Source of the DNA: Aplectana chamaeleonis
Lineage: Eukaryota > Nematoda > Chromadorea > Rhabditida > Cosmocercidae
Assembly (NCBI GenBank): GCA_029168955.1
Contig: JAPDOI010000433.1
Location: forward strand, 268,501 to 332,500
DNA: 64,000 nt
Direction: 5' to 3'
Numbering within the stretch: position 1 is the first letter of the stretch; each line of letters starts with the position of its first letter. This document shows positions 22,080 through 34,160 of this stretch, piece by piece. The notes below the pieces were generated by a model, which was not told the origin of the DNA, did no database searches, and worked only from the letters and a program-made list of their open reading frames with translations. The position numbers and the translations under genes are program-made.

Positions 22080-22500
22080 CCCAACGTATATAGCACCTAC
22101 CAAGTGCGAGCTCTCAGTTCCTCGGAATAAGCGAGATATAGGAGGAAGCCACCCTGGGGCGCCCACATAAGGAAGCCACTTTAGCACGCCCCTTTTACGA
22201 TCTTTCGAGTTCAATAGTGGCAAGATGAGCGACGATTTTCGGTCAGTAGCCCCTTTCTTCCCTTCATTCTCGACCTCTCTCTTTACTCAGGCTGACTCGC
22301 ACTCATTGGTTGCAAATGACTGAAGTTACAAGCCTCGGAAAACTCGTCCGCCATGCTTGCGTAGCTCAGTTTTTGAGGGGCCATAACTCCGTTCCTAGGG
22401 GGTCTTGTACGTTGCCAGAGACTTCATTGGAATCAGCGTGGGACCGTTTTGAAGGTAGTGAGAAAACCAGGAAAACGATTCTGAGGTTGGACTGTGCCTT
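22080..22500 (+). repeat. Dispersed repeat, copy 1 (copy 2 at 53.25-53.63 kb)
   Basis: Shared blocks include GCGAG.TCTCA.TTCCTC, AATAAGCGAG, GCCATAACTC.GTTC and GTCTTG.ACGTT...AGAGAC, in the same order and orientation as 53250-53630. Confidence 0.65.
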
Positions 22501-22506
22501 TAAGTT

Positions 22507-22621
22507 ACTTGCGACTTATCTAGCGACGTTAGAGTTAGATGCAAAGTATCGGAGAGCACTGCACGCGGTATCCCGTCGAGAGGTTGCATGTAACTCAGAT
22601 AACCTGCGATAAGTCGCAAGT
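22507..22621. repeat. 115-bp inverted repeat
   Basis: ACTTGCGACTTATC at 22507 and its exact reverse complement ending at 22621 frame a short imperfect hairpin. Confidence 0.6.
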
Positions 22622-23320
22622 ACTTTTGTTTTTCTAGTTTTCAAATTCTTTTAGGAATCAATTCAATTCTAATCTCTTTCTCTGGGTCATTCGCGTATTC
22701 GATTCATTCGAAGAATGAAATTGTCGCTCTTCCTGATATGCGGTCTTTTCGTGAAGTCGAAGTTTGGGAGTTCCCTAATGTTTGAACGAATTCCGTTTGT
22801 GACTTTCAAATAGTCAGATGCCAAAGCAGCTGTTGATTTATTTCTCTGTATGAATAAAGAACTACTCAAAAAATTTATCATTCGAATATTGGCATTAACT
22901 TACGAAGATTCCTTTGAAATGAATAGAGGACATGTTCTCAAATTTTTCATTCATTGAAAGATTACAGGTTGGCAAGTTCGCAATAAATTGCCCATTGGGA
23001 AGTTCTAGAAAAAGTCGTATCTGCATTGATTCATTCATTCCACAACTTTCAGAAAGGCCGAGTCCAAAAAAATTGTTCATTGGGAAATTTATGAAAGGGC
23101 TTATTCAAATCGTTCATCCATTCTCAGCATTCCAGAAAGGCGAAACTGAAGAATTCATCGATAAGTCTAATTCATTCACTTGAAACTCACGTCCAATGCC
23201 TCTTTCAATCCGCTTCTCCTTCGCGCCTGCAGATACGATATATACGAGGGCGGCAGAGACCCAGGCACAACCATAGCTTCGTTGGGTGGAGCCAGGTACT
23301 CCACCAACCTTCACCTGTGG
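22622..23320. other. No gene recognised
   Basis: AT-rich, with short ORFs only. Confidence 0.4.
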
Positions 23321-23849
23321 GCAAAGGTTGTTTTCGGAATCCCCGTAAAATTCTGCATCGAAAAGCGTTTTCAGTTTCAAAAAATACGTTCCCCTTCTTC
23401 CAGCCGATTCCTGTTTATAAAGTGCGTTTTTCGCCTGAAATTATCGGTTTTCCGTCCACAACTTTTTTGTGCTTGGAGATAGGCGTTTGGTGAAGGTTGT
23501 TTTCGGAATCTCGATGGAATATTGCGTCGACTAGTGTTTCCAGTTTGGAAAAATATTTTCTCGATCCTTCAGCCTAATTCATTTCACGAAACGCCGGTTT
23601 TTCGCCTACAACTTCTTAACCTCTGAAGGTAGAGGGAGCAGTCGACGCAGAATTCCATCGAGATTCCGAAAACTACCTTCACCAAATGCCTATCTCTAAG
23701 CACAAAAAAGTTGTGGACGGAAAACCGATAATTTCAGGCGAAAAACGCACTTTGTAAACAGAAATCGGCTGGAAGAGCGGAAACGTATTGTTTGTAACCA
23801 AAATATTCGATGCAAAATGTTATGGGGATTCCGAGAACAACCTTTACCA
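23321..23849. mobile_element. Foldback element with about 210-bp arms
   Basis: GGTTGTTTTCGGAATC on the left (23327 on) matches inverted sequence on the right ending near 23849. Arms 23321-23532 and 23641-23849 are about 90% alike by eye. Within the left arm the GGTTGTTTTCGGAATC block occurs twice, so an older duplication preceded the inversion. Confidence 0.8.
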
Positions 23850-25252
23850 AAAGGCTATCTTCTAGGATAAAAAAGTAATAGACGAAAAACTAATTGCTTT
23901 CGGTGAGAAAAACGTTTTTCCATAAATTGAAATCGGCTGAGAGATTAGAAAAGTATTTTTCTCAATTTGAAAACATTATTTAACGCCGCAAAATTTTATG
24001 AAGATTTTTGAAACAGCTCCGCTCAAGGATTCATCGTAAAGATCAAAAATGTTATAAGCGAAGACCAGGTACATTTCCAAAAATCGCCTGGAAAAATTTT
24101 CCGTGCAAGTCTATAAGGAACCTTCACCATCTCCCACTCAGGTATTCTCAGTAACCTTCACCTCTCGGACCGCTGTCTCCATCCCAACGAACCAGTGGGC
24201 ACAACCACTCTTGGGCGCTATTCATACTCCTTCCGCCAGCGCGGCGCATGTGTCACGCCCGGGCGAGGCGTTGGAGTGTGAATACTTTCTACGTGCGTCG
24301 TGCAGCATGCGAAGACTATGAATACCTCAGCGGCAACGCTGTGGCGGAGCGGATTAGAAGGGGCCTTAATGTTGCCGAGCAAGTAGAATTTGTTCAAGCG
24401 TTTACTATCATGGAATCAGAAGGGTACGGAATAAAATTGGAGAATGATTAACAATGAAAATGATGAAAAACTTGTTACGGACGTCGCCGCCATGGCGGGG
24501 TGGGCGTCATGCGCGGACGAGGCGTCAAACCGTTCAATCTCCAACGCCATGCCCGCGCGTGTCGCGCTGGCGTTGACTGGTATGAATAGCGCTTTATCTC
24601 GTACCCCCATAGTGTCACTCTAACCCGTCCCGTACCGATCGGGGACGAGATGCCATAGAATCGTGCTGGACGAACTGGCCGCGTCACATGTCGGTGTACC
24701 AGCCGCGTCGCGTGACAGTGCACTGCTACGACAGCGCTGGACCGCCTTACAGCATGTGCTACTGCGATAAAATTTTGCAGTACGTGCTGTTGCTTAAAGC
24801 ACGCTCCCCTGCGATTGAGCGTTGTGTTGGGAGTTGTTACTGGAGTTGGATGCATATTCGACACGCATTGACTGCAGGGCTCCTCTGAGTAGTAATAGTC
24901 GCCCTGAGTTATTCGGTGGGCTGAATACAAATTTAGTGTCTATTTTTGGCAAGACGATCAAAGAAATATTTCACATTTTTTCAAGAATTAAGTCAACAGG
25001 TGGGGTAGCTTAGCCGAAGTTCGGCGCAAATGCCTGCTAAACATGATTCGAGCCATATTGAGTCACTAAATCATCCGTTCCCCGCCCACTTTCAATAACC
25101 GTTCAGTCCCTGAATACCAACCCCCTTGGGATAGATGCTCGAATTCGGTGCTCTTGGCTCGTTTTCGACGCATCCAGCGTCGCACGCTTCTCAGTAAAGG
25201 CCCTACAAGTCTATTAGCATCGTTATCTCAACCACTTTGTCGCTGACTCCGC
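23850..25252. other. No gene recognised
   Basis: Short ORFs without family features. The 24.1-24.7 kb part is GC-richer but shows no domain. Confidence 0.4.
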
Positions 25253-25492
25253 TACAGTTGACCGCAATGTTAATAGGACATGGTGCGGTTGCGGACTCGC
25301 GTAAAACTACGGTAGAATCTGGCACTTTGCCAGATTTCGTCATCGATCAGCGCCACAGCTGATATTCTCGTGAGCAGAGAGACGACGCTTGGCGCCGATC
25401 GATGACGAAATCTGGCAAAGTGCCAGATTGTACTGTAATTTAGTGCGAGTCCGCAACCGCACCATGTCCTATTAACATTGCGGTCAACTGTA
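25253..25492. mobile_element. TA-flanked MITE, family M1, copy 1
   Basis: CAGTTGACCGCAATGTTAAT begins after a TA, and the reverse complement ends before a TA at 25491-25492. The arms are about 90 bases and almost perfect. The GGACATGGTGCGGTTGCGGA block matches the nested MITE at 39237-39537. TA flanks suit a Tc1/mariner-mobilised element. Confidence 0.8.
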
Positions 25493-27620
25493 ATTATGGC
25501 AGGGTTGTGCAACTCGTCCACTTGAGAACCAGAACAGAAAAAATCGTTATGTCATCATTTCAGACGTTTTTTTTTCATATACTTTCCGCGTTTCTCTATA
25601 CAATGAGATTCAAGGCATTGAATCATGCCATAAAGTTGATATCGTTTTTGAGCGTGTACGTTGCCTTTAAATGAAAGGAATGTTTCTACCGTTATAGGTG
25701 AAAATTTATTGGCAGTACAAGGCTTGTAAAAATCGAGCCCTTTCATATTTTGGAGTGGGTGTTTTTTTCAAAATATGAATCTTGCAGGTTATGGCCATGC
25801 TCAAAAGATGCGCAGTAGTCTTTTAGCATGAGAAAAATGAGAATTTCAAGTAGTTTGACCAAATCACTCTGATTTTTTTTTAATGAATCCTTTTTTTGAG
25901 TTAAAGCCCGCTAGCAAAAGCACGTGTGCAAGAGGCTACTCATATATTTAGTTATGCACAAAAAAGTTTTCCCATTGTCACTTCCTTTCATTTCACTCCG
26001 GAATGGTCATCCAGTTGCGATTCCGGTAGGTGATAGAACGGCATTGAAAAGAAAATGGGCTTTTGGCTTTTGTGAACCTTATCATGTCCAACATTTCATT
26101 TCATTTCATGATGATTAGAAAAATGAGTGATCTGTTGCTCGCACAACGTTTCTTTCTATTGCATAACTTTAAATCAAAAAAAGTGAGAGTGATAGGGTCC
26201 AATTTTTTAAATTTTTTATTTTTTATCGGACCAAAACTGATACGGCGCATCGTCGAGCATGGTCAAAATCTGTAGAAATTATTCTCCAAAATTTAAAAGT
26301 CATATAATTTTACGGGACGTAACGTTTACAAATCCAATAACCCTAATCGTTTCCTTATAGCTCATGGCCTTCAATGACATTTCGATAAAAGGAAAACCCG
26401 TTCACGTTAATGATCCCTACGGAAAGAAATCGTTAAAAACTGCTAATTTTTAAGGTCTCATAATTTTCAGTCTTGGCTTTTTGCAAAATTTATTGAAAAG
26501 AGAGCCTGAATCTTTTGCACCCTGCATCGATCCAATTTGGAAAAACCACGAAAAAAAAAGATTGTGCTCCAAACCTTCTCGACTCCTAGGCGAAGTGCCT
26601 CCTATGTACAGTGTGTTTCGCCAGTATTTGGACGTCCACCATCTTTTTTTCGTTAGAATGTGCCACAGAGCTCAGCTTGGGTTTTCTAAAAAAAGGACTG
26701 AGAAATCCATATTTCATGGGTCTTCCTTTCTGAAAAGCATACCTATAATATCAACCAACGAGCTCTGGACGCCTATCCAAAGCCATGATGCATTTGTAAA
26801 TTTTAAATCCTAAAATATAACGAAATTTAACAAAGCGGTATTGAAAGGAGATTCTGAGGTAACGAGGAAGAGTTACAATAACCGACAAAGAAAGAAGGGG
26901 GAGTTTTATTCACATTACCGTTCGCACATAGATTATGGTTAGATGACGCGCAGGGAAGTGTTTTCGAGTATTTATAGTCCATTTTCAATAAATTTCTCGG
27001 GAATCAGCCTTTTCGGGTCAATAACGCTATTAAGGCTACTCACCGAGATTTCTATGCATTTAAACCAAAAAAAAAATTCGGAATGTGAATTCCAGATCGT
27101 TGTACACTGCACATAGAGCTCATTACTTGTACACTGTACGGAACACTAAAAATTTCACCCAAAAGCTTTGTCTCTTTTTAACGGATTCCTAGGAATCATT
27201 ATGAACTTATGTAGCTCTTCTCACCAGGATTTTGTGTATTTTTTAATCAAAAAGTTTTCGAATGAAAAATAGTGATTTGAAGGAATTTTTTGAAAGATGG
27301 TGCTACAGGCGCGATTCTGATCAAAGCCTACGAGCAATGTGACATTCTCTGTTTCAGAAACCACTATCGTACAAGTGGGGTGGCTGTTTTTGTCAATAAA
27401 AGGACCGAATAAATTGCATCTGAGTATCTAAGAACAACAACTTTCCGATGATAATAATACAGAACTTTTTTTCCGGAATGGGAGCCATGAATGAGTGCAA
27501 GTTAAGAATAAAAGTCAGAGTAATCACATGAAAAGAAGGAAGGTGGCAGAGGAAAAGAACAGATTAAACCCATGGCGAAGGTTGAGCGATCGATGAAAAT
27601 GATGATGACGCGTCATCCTA
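25493..27620. other. AT-rich stretch, no gene recognised
   Basis: Low-complexity A/T runs and short ORFs only. Confidence 0.5.
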
Positions 27621-27621
27621 C

Positions 27622-27770
27622 TACCTTAGGGGCTGAGCAGAGTGCCACCGCGGCGCGGCGCGGCCTGATAATTGAGAGCCGTATTGATAGATCGCGGCGA
27701 TCTATCAATACGGCTCTCCATCATCAGACCGCGCCGCGCCGCGGTGGCACTCTGCTCAGCCCCATAGGGA
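27622..27770. mobile_element. GC-rich near-perfect palindrome, family P, copy 1
   Basis: The sequence is symmetric about 27696 (GATCGC-G-GCGATC). The outer arms start GGGGCTGAGCAGAGTGCCAC and run through a GC-rich CGCGGCGCGGCGCGG block. A related copy lies at 63507-63792. Confidence 0.85.
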
Positions 27771-27774
27771 AACT

Positions 27775-27990
27775 TTGGGGAGTAAAGTTAAACGTCACGT
27801 TGGGGAGTGAAAGAACACGTTATCACAGGTGATGTGGCACGTGACCAAAGTCACTCCCCAAGTATTCCCTAGGGTAGTGAAATTCACTACCCAATACCCT
27901 CACAAAAATCATGCGTTTCGAAGCGCGCGGCGTTTACTCCCCAAGGTGGAAAGTGGTCCCCCGACTGAAAAAGTGTCAAAACAGGCCACG
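27775..27990. repeat. Cluster of inverted TTGGGGAGT / ACTCCCCAA motifs
   Basis: TTGGGGAGT occurs near 27775 and 27801; ACTCCCCAA occurs near 27852 and 27936. The outer TAGGGAA...TTCCCTA pair suggests a small decayed TIR element. Confidence 0.5.
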
Positions 27991-28055
27991 CCCACCTGTT
28001 ATTCACCCCCCGAGTTTATGAGAGTAATAACGTTATTGTCTGTTCACAGCTTCGG

Positions 28056-28245
28056 TACTCTTTCGGAATAGACGACCCACCTAGAAGAATTGAATTTCCG
28101 TGGTGTTTTATACAAGTTCTTTGCATACATTTCACATGTCGCTCTGTGCTTCTACATGTTTAGAAGCAAAAACATCAGAAAATGATCCTGTAGCAGCATG
28201 CGAACACCTTTTTTACCAGAGTGGGTCGTCTATTCCGAAAGAGTA
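28056..28245. mobile_element. Small element with perfect 25-bp TIRs
   Basis: TACTCTTTCGGAATAGACGA followed by CCCAC at 28056-28080 is exactly reversed at 28221-28245. Confidence 0.75.
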
Positions 28246-28247
28246 TT

Positions 28248-28523
28248 GTGCTTATCTGGGTCAAATTCCGGTCCGCATTTGCGTCTCGGCACGCTTTGCG
28301 GCCGCGCGCATTCGAATCGAAAGAGTTTCCAGCGCTACAGCAGCCGATCTGTTGACACTAGGTGGGTTTTAGAAACTGGAAACTAGACAAAATCGAAGAA
28401 AACTGTATGAGAAAGCCATATCGAGTCGGCTTTGGCGCTGGAAACTCGACTGACTCGAGCGCGTGCGGCCGCAAAGCGTGTCGAGACGCAATTTCGGAAT
28501 GGAATTTAACCCAAATAAGCACA
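28248..28523. mobile_element. MITE with long near-perfect arms
   Basis: GTGCTTATCTGGGTCAAATT at the left is mirrored at the right end (AATTTAACCCAAATAAGCAC). Inner arms share the GCGTCTCG(G/A)CACGCTTTGC and GCGGCCGC blocks. Confidence 0.8.
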
Positions 28524-30566
28524 GTAACGGTTTTTCAACACGGTTTTCATGAACGGGCTCTGAATGACATTGCCGTTCGCCATCCTGTGCGTGAACGAGC
28601 GTATACCTTGCCTGGAAATTTTCACAACATGGCTCAGTCCGGACAGCACTCGAAATTAATCCATGTTAAATGGAGTCGCCGCGTCTTAGCAAAGCTCTGA
28701 AGATGTGTGTTCCCCACCACATACGGTCGTCTGCTAACTGTCATCATTTCAAAAGACACAAAGAAGCTGAAAAGAATAATTTGAGCGTAAGCCTTGTTAC
28801 AATGCAAAGATTTGGTTTGTACGCTACCCCGTATTTGAAAGTTACGGTCCCCAAGCGCTGTTCAGCTCCTGGTTGCCAGACCCATGGATGTCAAAAAGCG
28901 AACTCTGAAAAAGTGATGGCATCACAAGGAATTATAAACTGAAATGGTCAAAAGTTGGCTGGTAAAACTAACCAATCATCAAGATTTCAATATACTCTGG
29001 TAGACTTTTCAATTCTGTTTGCTCTCTTGAGTGGTTCAAGCGCACAGCATAATTTTGAATTCCGTCAGGAGGATAAGTGGGATTGAAACCGTTTGGGGCG
29101 GGGGGGGGAGCACTCAAGAAAATGAAATGATTCATTCATGAAAATGAAAATTTGGGCTGATATCAAATGCCTGATAGCGTTATCAGCCATTGTTTTCGTG
29201 GAGACTCCATGGAAATACTTCGACTTCTGAAAGCTGTATCATTCATTCTCCAACTGAATTCTGAGTGCCTCCCCCCTAGCGGTGTCATACCGATAAGTGA
29301 GCTAAAATGAAGATTGATGTCAATGTGTTCAGAGGAATTTACGTAGAAAAGAGAACACACCCTTTGCAACAAAAAGCGGAACAACGTCTCCGATTTCTGA
29401 AGGGTGTTGCCAAACCCGTCAATGCCACGACCTTGAGGTTTCTTTCAATAAAGTTAAACAAGAACCAATTGAGTCTCCTAGACGCAAAGTAGCCTTTTCG
29501 TTCATAACTTGAAGCTATTTTATCAATACAATCAATAACTTGAAAGAAGGGCTATGACAACTACTTACCATTCTCAAAGGGAACATCGATACATTATTCG
29601 CTGCCTTCAACCTATCCTGCTCTTCTATACGGTGAGTACCAGTGCACATAGCGTCGATCAACTGCATAGTGAAAACACAAATTTTGGCTGAAAATTCAGG
29701 AACCATGATGGTACTTATCCGAATCGATATGAAATCGGAGAATTAGGTTGGAAAAAAATCAAAATCCAACTGGTTTCGGTTGAAAATGTACAAATTTGTA
29801 TTCCAATTTTGACGGGACTGGTCAAAAATGAACAAATCTGGGATCAAATTCGGCTAAATCCGATTTGAAATTGACGGATTCAATTTTTTTTCAGGAAATT
29901 TGGCCTAATATTGACTACATACCAGCTTCAAAATGAATATTTTTTATTGAGAATTAACAATTATAAACCCCATGCTTTTCAAATGCAGAATGGGATAGGC
30001 GGATTGAAGCTAAACAACTGACGGATGTGGGCGATATATTCAAGTTTCAGCTAGGAATTGGCATATTGAAGTGAAAAACCGGATAGAAAATTCGGTTTCG
30101 TGAACTCCTCGCGGACATCGAACGAGAAAGAAAACCAATGACTGAGAATGAAACATAACTTTGATTGAAAATAGCCTTCAGCAAATCGTTCTCATTGCCG
30201 CGCGAACATTGCATAGGAGCGCAGTTGCGAATCCGAGCGGGTGTTCGATATCATGCCACACACACACTGCCTATCGCTTTCCATCTCCCGCTCGACTGTC
30301 AACTGATCCAAAACACTCCAATTCCGAGCGGGAGAAGCGCATTATTTGTGTGAGTATGCGACGCATTCTTGGGGCAGGATTCAGATGTGAACACTGCCGG
30401 TTGAATTCCCCCAAGTGTCAGGTACTCGGAGTCCTTCCAGCCTCTGGAGGAACCGCCCAACCGCTGGCGGCCCCCTTGTTCTCGGTATTCCCTGATATTG
30501 TGAAAATGTGGTGAAATCGAAGGCGATTGTCACCTTCAGCATGCTATCATGCCGTAATAGGCAACT
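28524..30566. other. No gene; contains one 170-bp dispersed repeat
   Basis: 29095-29275 matches 31850-32020 (see findings). The remainder is AT-rich with short ORFs. Confidence 0.45.
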
Positions 30567-30843
30567 AAGGTGCGTCCGAATGAGAATAGCGACCCACGCG
30601 GTCGGCGTGCTTGGCAGGCGGCCGTCGCGTTCGCCGCTCTCGGACGAGCATGCGAAAAGTCCCCACCGCCATCGACAACGAACGAGGCCGGCGCCGGCTG
30701 GCAGCAAGCACTGCGCCGATCAATCAGTGGGAGAGGGGACGGCCGTCGTTGAAATCCAACAGTCGTCCGAGGGCGACACATGCGACGGCCGCCTGCCAAG
30801 CACGCCGACCGCGTGGGTCGCCATTCTCATTCGGGCACACTTT
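30567..30843. mobile_element. MITE with about 60-bp GC-rich TIRs
   Basis: GAATGAGAATAGCGACCCAC and CGCGGTCGGCGTGCTTGGCA on the left are mirrored at 30782-30838. Confidence 0.8.
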
Positions 30844-31071
30844 AACTCCTCCAATGTCACCTTTTTGCGATACATTTTCTCCACTGAAGTGATGATAACG
30901 CGACGATTTTGGACATCAAATTAACGCAAACATGAATTTAAAGTAGTTTTGGTGAAAGCAAGTTGCGTGGGTTGGCAGAGTGTAGAATGAAAAAAAAAGG
31001 TTTTGCAATGACTAGATCGTTGTATGCGGTGTTTGAATTCAGCGTTCGCGCAAAAAACCGAGAGGTCTATC

Positions 31072-31200
31072 TAGACGGGGTGGGCACCCAAGATTTGTTC
31101 TTAGAAATGAAGAGAAACTCTTATAAAAGATAGCTTGGATCGGCTATCAATCCATGTTGTTTTGGAAACTATAGAAATACCTCGATTGATAGCGTTTCCA
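31072..31200 (+). repeat. Partial copy of the CTAGACGGGG MITE (family M2)
   Basis: CTAGACGGGGTG, then GAAATGAAGA.AAACTCT, ATAAAAGAT and CTATCAATC follow the order seen in the full copy at 32608-32812. Confidence 0.6.
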
Positions 31201-31639
31201 ATTGTGGTGTGCGCGACTACAATAATTACATTGCGATTACAATACAACTTACCTAAGTGTGCAAATTTTTATCCTAACTGGTTTTTTTCTAAAGTTATGA
31301 CCTCTCAAAGTACGCCAAAACGTTCTCCACCACCGCCCTCTTAACGGGCGGTTCAAGCCTGGAAATCGACCTCTCGAGATTAGTTCATAAAAATGACGGG
31401 TTTTTTCGTTACCAGTCATTGTTTTCCTAGAGGCTGCATATAAATACCTTGCTTTCTAGGGTGGTGTACTCTAAACGTCCGGCTCGGAAAAGGACGCTGT
31501 GCGAGAGGGTTGTTTTTGAGCGCTGCGCATGTTCGTATTACCATGCCCACCATAGATGAGAAGGCGTCGCAGGGTGTGCTGAAGCGTCGGTTAACTCTGC
31601 GAGACCGCAATAAGGGCATGCAGTACGTCATGGAATGTA

Positions 31640-31730
31640 TGCAGGAAAACCGTAAGCGTGTGCAGGACATCATGGAGCATGTTTAGGACCCCGCAGGGGT
31701 GTGCAGGACTTCGTAGAATGTGTGGGTGGT
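31640..31730 (+). repeat. Short array of the 21-bp GTGCAGGAC monomer in arm A
   Basis: A few diverged monomers (GTGTGCAGGACATCATGGAG, GTGTGCAGGACTTCGTAGAA). More monomers occur at 31820 and 32385-32480, so the arm A array is short and interrupted. Confidence 0.7.
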
Positions 31731-31849
31731 GGCCATCGTGTATCAACACCCCTGAGGCGGGAGAAACGCGGGAGGAGCGAGGTTCCTGATTGGACGCAAC
31801 ACCGAGCTAGCCACCTCAGTAGGGGTGTGCAGGACATCATGGGACTTGA

Positions 31850-32020
31850 AACTATTCCGGGGGGGGAGCACTCGAGAAAATTAAATGATTCACCCATGAA
31901 AATGAAAATTTGGGCTGATATCATATGCGTGATAGCGTTGTCAGTCATTGTTTTCGTGGAGACTCCATGGAAATACTCCGACTTCTGAAAGCGGTATCAT
32001 TCATTCTCTGACTGAGTCCT
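31850..32020 (+). repeat. 170-bp dispersed repeat (copy at 29095-29275)
   Basis: Shared: a G-run then AGCACTC, ATGAAAATGAAAATTTGGGC, TGATATCA, TTGTTTTCGTGGAGACTCCA and a GTATCATTCATTCTC end. Both copies are in the same orientation. Confidence 0.75.
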
Positions 32021-32043
32021 GGAGCAGTATGCAAGAACGTGTC

Positions 32044-32330
32044 GGTTGGGGCAGGAGCAGTGCAGACGGCCCTTTTGAAGATCACTGATGCTTACCAGAC
32101 AGGACACGTCCATTGTAGTTGGTTACAAGTCGAGACACGGATGCCGTGTACCAGTAGTCTTCCCGCTGTGCCCCAAGTTCCTAGCTGGGGCAGATAGGGC
32201 ACAGCGAGAAAGACTACTGGGGCACGACATTCGTGTCTTGACTTGTAATAACCAACTACGATGGACGTGTTCTGTCTTGTAAGCATCAGCGATCTTTAAA
32301 GGCGCCGACTGCACTGCCCCTGCCCCAACC
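32044..32330. mobile_element. Foldback MITE with about 135-bp arms
   Basis: GGTTGGGGCAGGAGCAGTGC on the left and GCACTGCCCCTGCCCCAACC on the right. The arms pair along almost their whole length around a centre near 32187. Confidence 0.85.
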
Positions 32331-32607
32331 ATCGCGTTTCCCCTGTGAACCCCCCCCCTACTAGTTCCATACTTATCATGGAACGTTTGCAGGACCCCGA
32401 TAGAGGTGTGCAGGACGGCACTATCCTAGACGGGGGGGCGGTCCTAGGGGGGGGGAGTTTGCAGGACATTAAGGGACGTGCGCATGACCTCAATTTAATG
32501 TTCAGGATACCGTGTGCAAGTCATGCCTCCGAATCAGACATATGGGCCGGCAAAGACGAGCCACATCAGCAAGAACCGGCGAAGTTTGGCTAGAGCAACT
32601 GACCCTG

Positions 32608-32812
32608 GGCCTATCCTAGACGGGGTGCGGCCATCCAAGGTTCACTCATAGAAATAATGAAAAACTCTGATAAAAGATGCCTGATGCTGCTATCAATCAT
32701 TGTTTTTATAAGAGCTCTATGAAAGTACTTCGACTGCTAGACTTGCTAATCGGGGTTCATTTCATTTCTGTCTTGAATGGTGGGTGCCCCCCCCCGTCTA
32801 GGATAGTGCCTA
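32608..32812. mobile_element. MITE family M2, intact copy
   Basis: Ends CTATCCTAGACGGGG and CCCCGTCTAGGATAG are inverted. Fragments of the same family lie at 31072, 37220-37420, 39143-39660 and 50048-50133. Confidence 0.75.
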
Positions 32813-33053
32813 GACCCTGTACAATTGGGTCATTTTAAAACTCATTTCTTCATTTTTTCGACCCATAAATTGAAAAAGTATATGCCTTGTATCTTATCTG
32901 TAGGAAGCCGCGATGCAACTATATATTATCTTGTAATCTTAGCAGCAAGCGGTTGTTTCTTCATTTCTACCACTGTTTTCTAAAAAACACAACTTGACTT
33001 TCAGAGATTGACGATATTGTAGAATGGAAATCCTTGGAAAAAGTTGTGAAATT

Positions 33054-34160
33054 ACTTCGACCTGGTACTGTACTTTCAGGTACAGGTGTACTTTCACCTG
33101 TCTTGTTCAACATTTTCATCGCTGACTTGCCTTCTAATTTTGCTGCAGTTAACGTTAAGTGTGAGCAATACGCGGACGACCTAAATCTCCATCGGAGGAT
33201 TGCAAAGTCTTCAGATTGTTTGGAACTCCAAAATGCAATTAACATTATTTCTGAGTGGTCTAGGGAATGGCAGTTGCCCCTGGCTCCGCATAAGACCATC
33301 TATCTCCGGTTGGGTAAATCTGAGGTGGTTTTCAATTATTCTGTAGAAGGAAACATCATTGCTCCGACGAGGACAGTGAGAGATTTTGGATTCTTTTATG
33401 ATCACAAACTGGAATTCTTGGGTCATATTCAGAATATCCAAAGCAAGGTCCATCTTCGTACACTTCATTCGTTCAAGGCGCTTTCTACAAAGAACACCAA
33501 CGTCCTTTTGAGAACATATAAAACCTACATCCGGCCGTTAATGTAGTGTGGAACAGCAGTTTCTAATCCTTGTAATAAAAAAGATATCCTAAAGCTCGAA
33601 AAATGCCAGAATAGCTTCACTAGAAAGCTGTTGATCAGGAAGAATGGGTTCTTGTATATCAGAATCCCGAGATCTCATTTCCGGAATAAGTACTTCAACT
33701 TGCCTACGTTGGAATCAAGAAAGAAAGTGTTTGATGCTTGTATGGTCTACAAACTGATTAACGGTAGAATCAAAATAGGTTTTCAACAGTTTTTCCGTCT
33801 AAGACGAACTAGAACGAGAGGAGAACAGTATAAGATTTTGACAGCTCGAGCAAGATCTAGCATAGCGGCTTATGCTTTTGCTATTAGAGCAGCAAATGTT
33901 TACAGCCAGTTGAAGCAGAACACTGCACATAAAAACACCTTCCGGTGTTTCAAACATTCCGCTGATGCCAAGTTGCTCAGCAATTAGTGATGCGTGATTA
34001 ATAGGTTTCCTAGAAAGCAATTAATTGGAAGGATTTTTCTTCATTTACTATCTCCTTGTTCACTACGTTTTCCGTTGGCAGTACCGCAGAATTATTGTAA
34101 TTTATTCCCTTTTTTGTTCTCACGACGTCTTATATGTCGTAATAAATCTAATCTAATCTT
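33054..34160 (+). mobile_element. 5'-truncated CR1-like LINE with TSD
   Basis: Arm B carries the uninterrupted site (gtgaaatttctgaaag), so the insertion limits can be read. An AAATT duplication flanks the element (33049-33053 and 34161-34165), and the 3' end is AATAAATCTAATCTAATCTT. It carries part of an RT gene. Confidence 0.85.
33056..33984 (+). pseudogene. CR1-like reverse transcriptase fragment
   Basis: Frame 1 reads GVLSPVLFNIFIADLPSNF, then the active site QYADDLNLH, then TVRDFGFFYDHKLEF and the C-terminal region ending at 33984. One in-frame TAG (33544-33546) replaces a residue in the RPL.EYGT-type motif. Fingers and endonuclease are missing through 5' truncation. It is the same broad clade as the LINEs at 0-5 kb, but a distinct copy. 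Confidence 0.85.
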
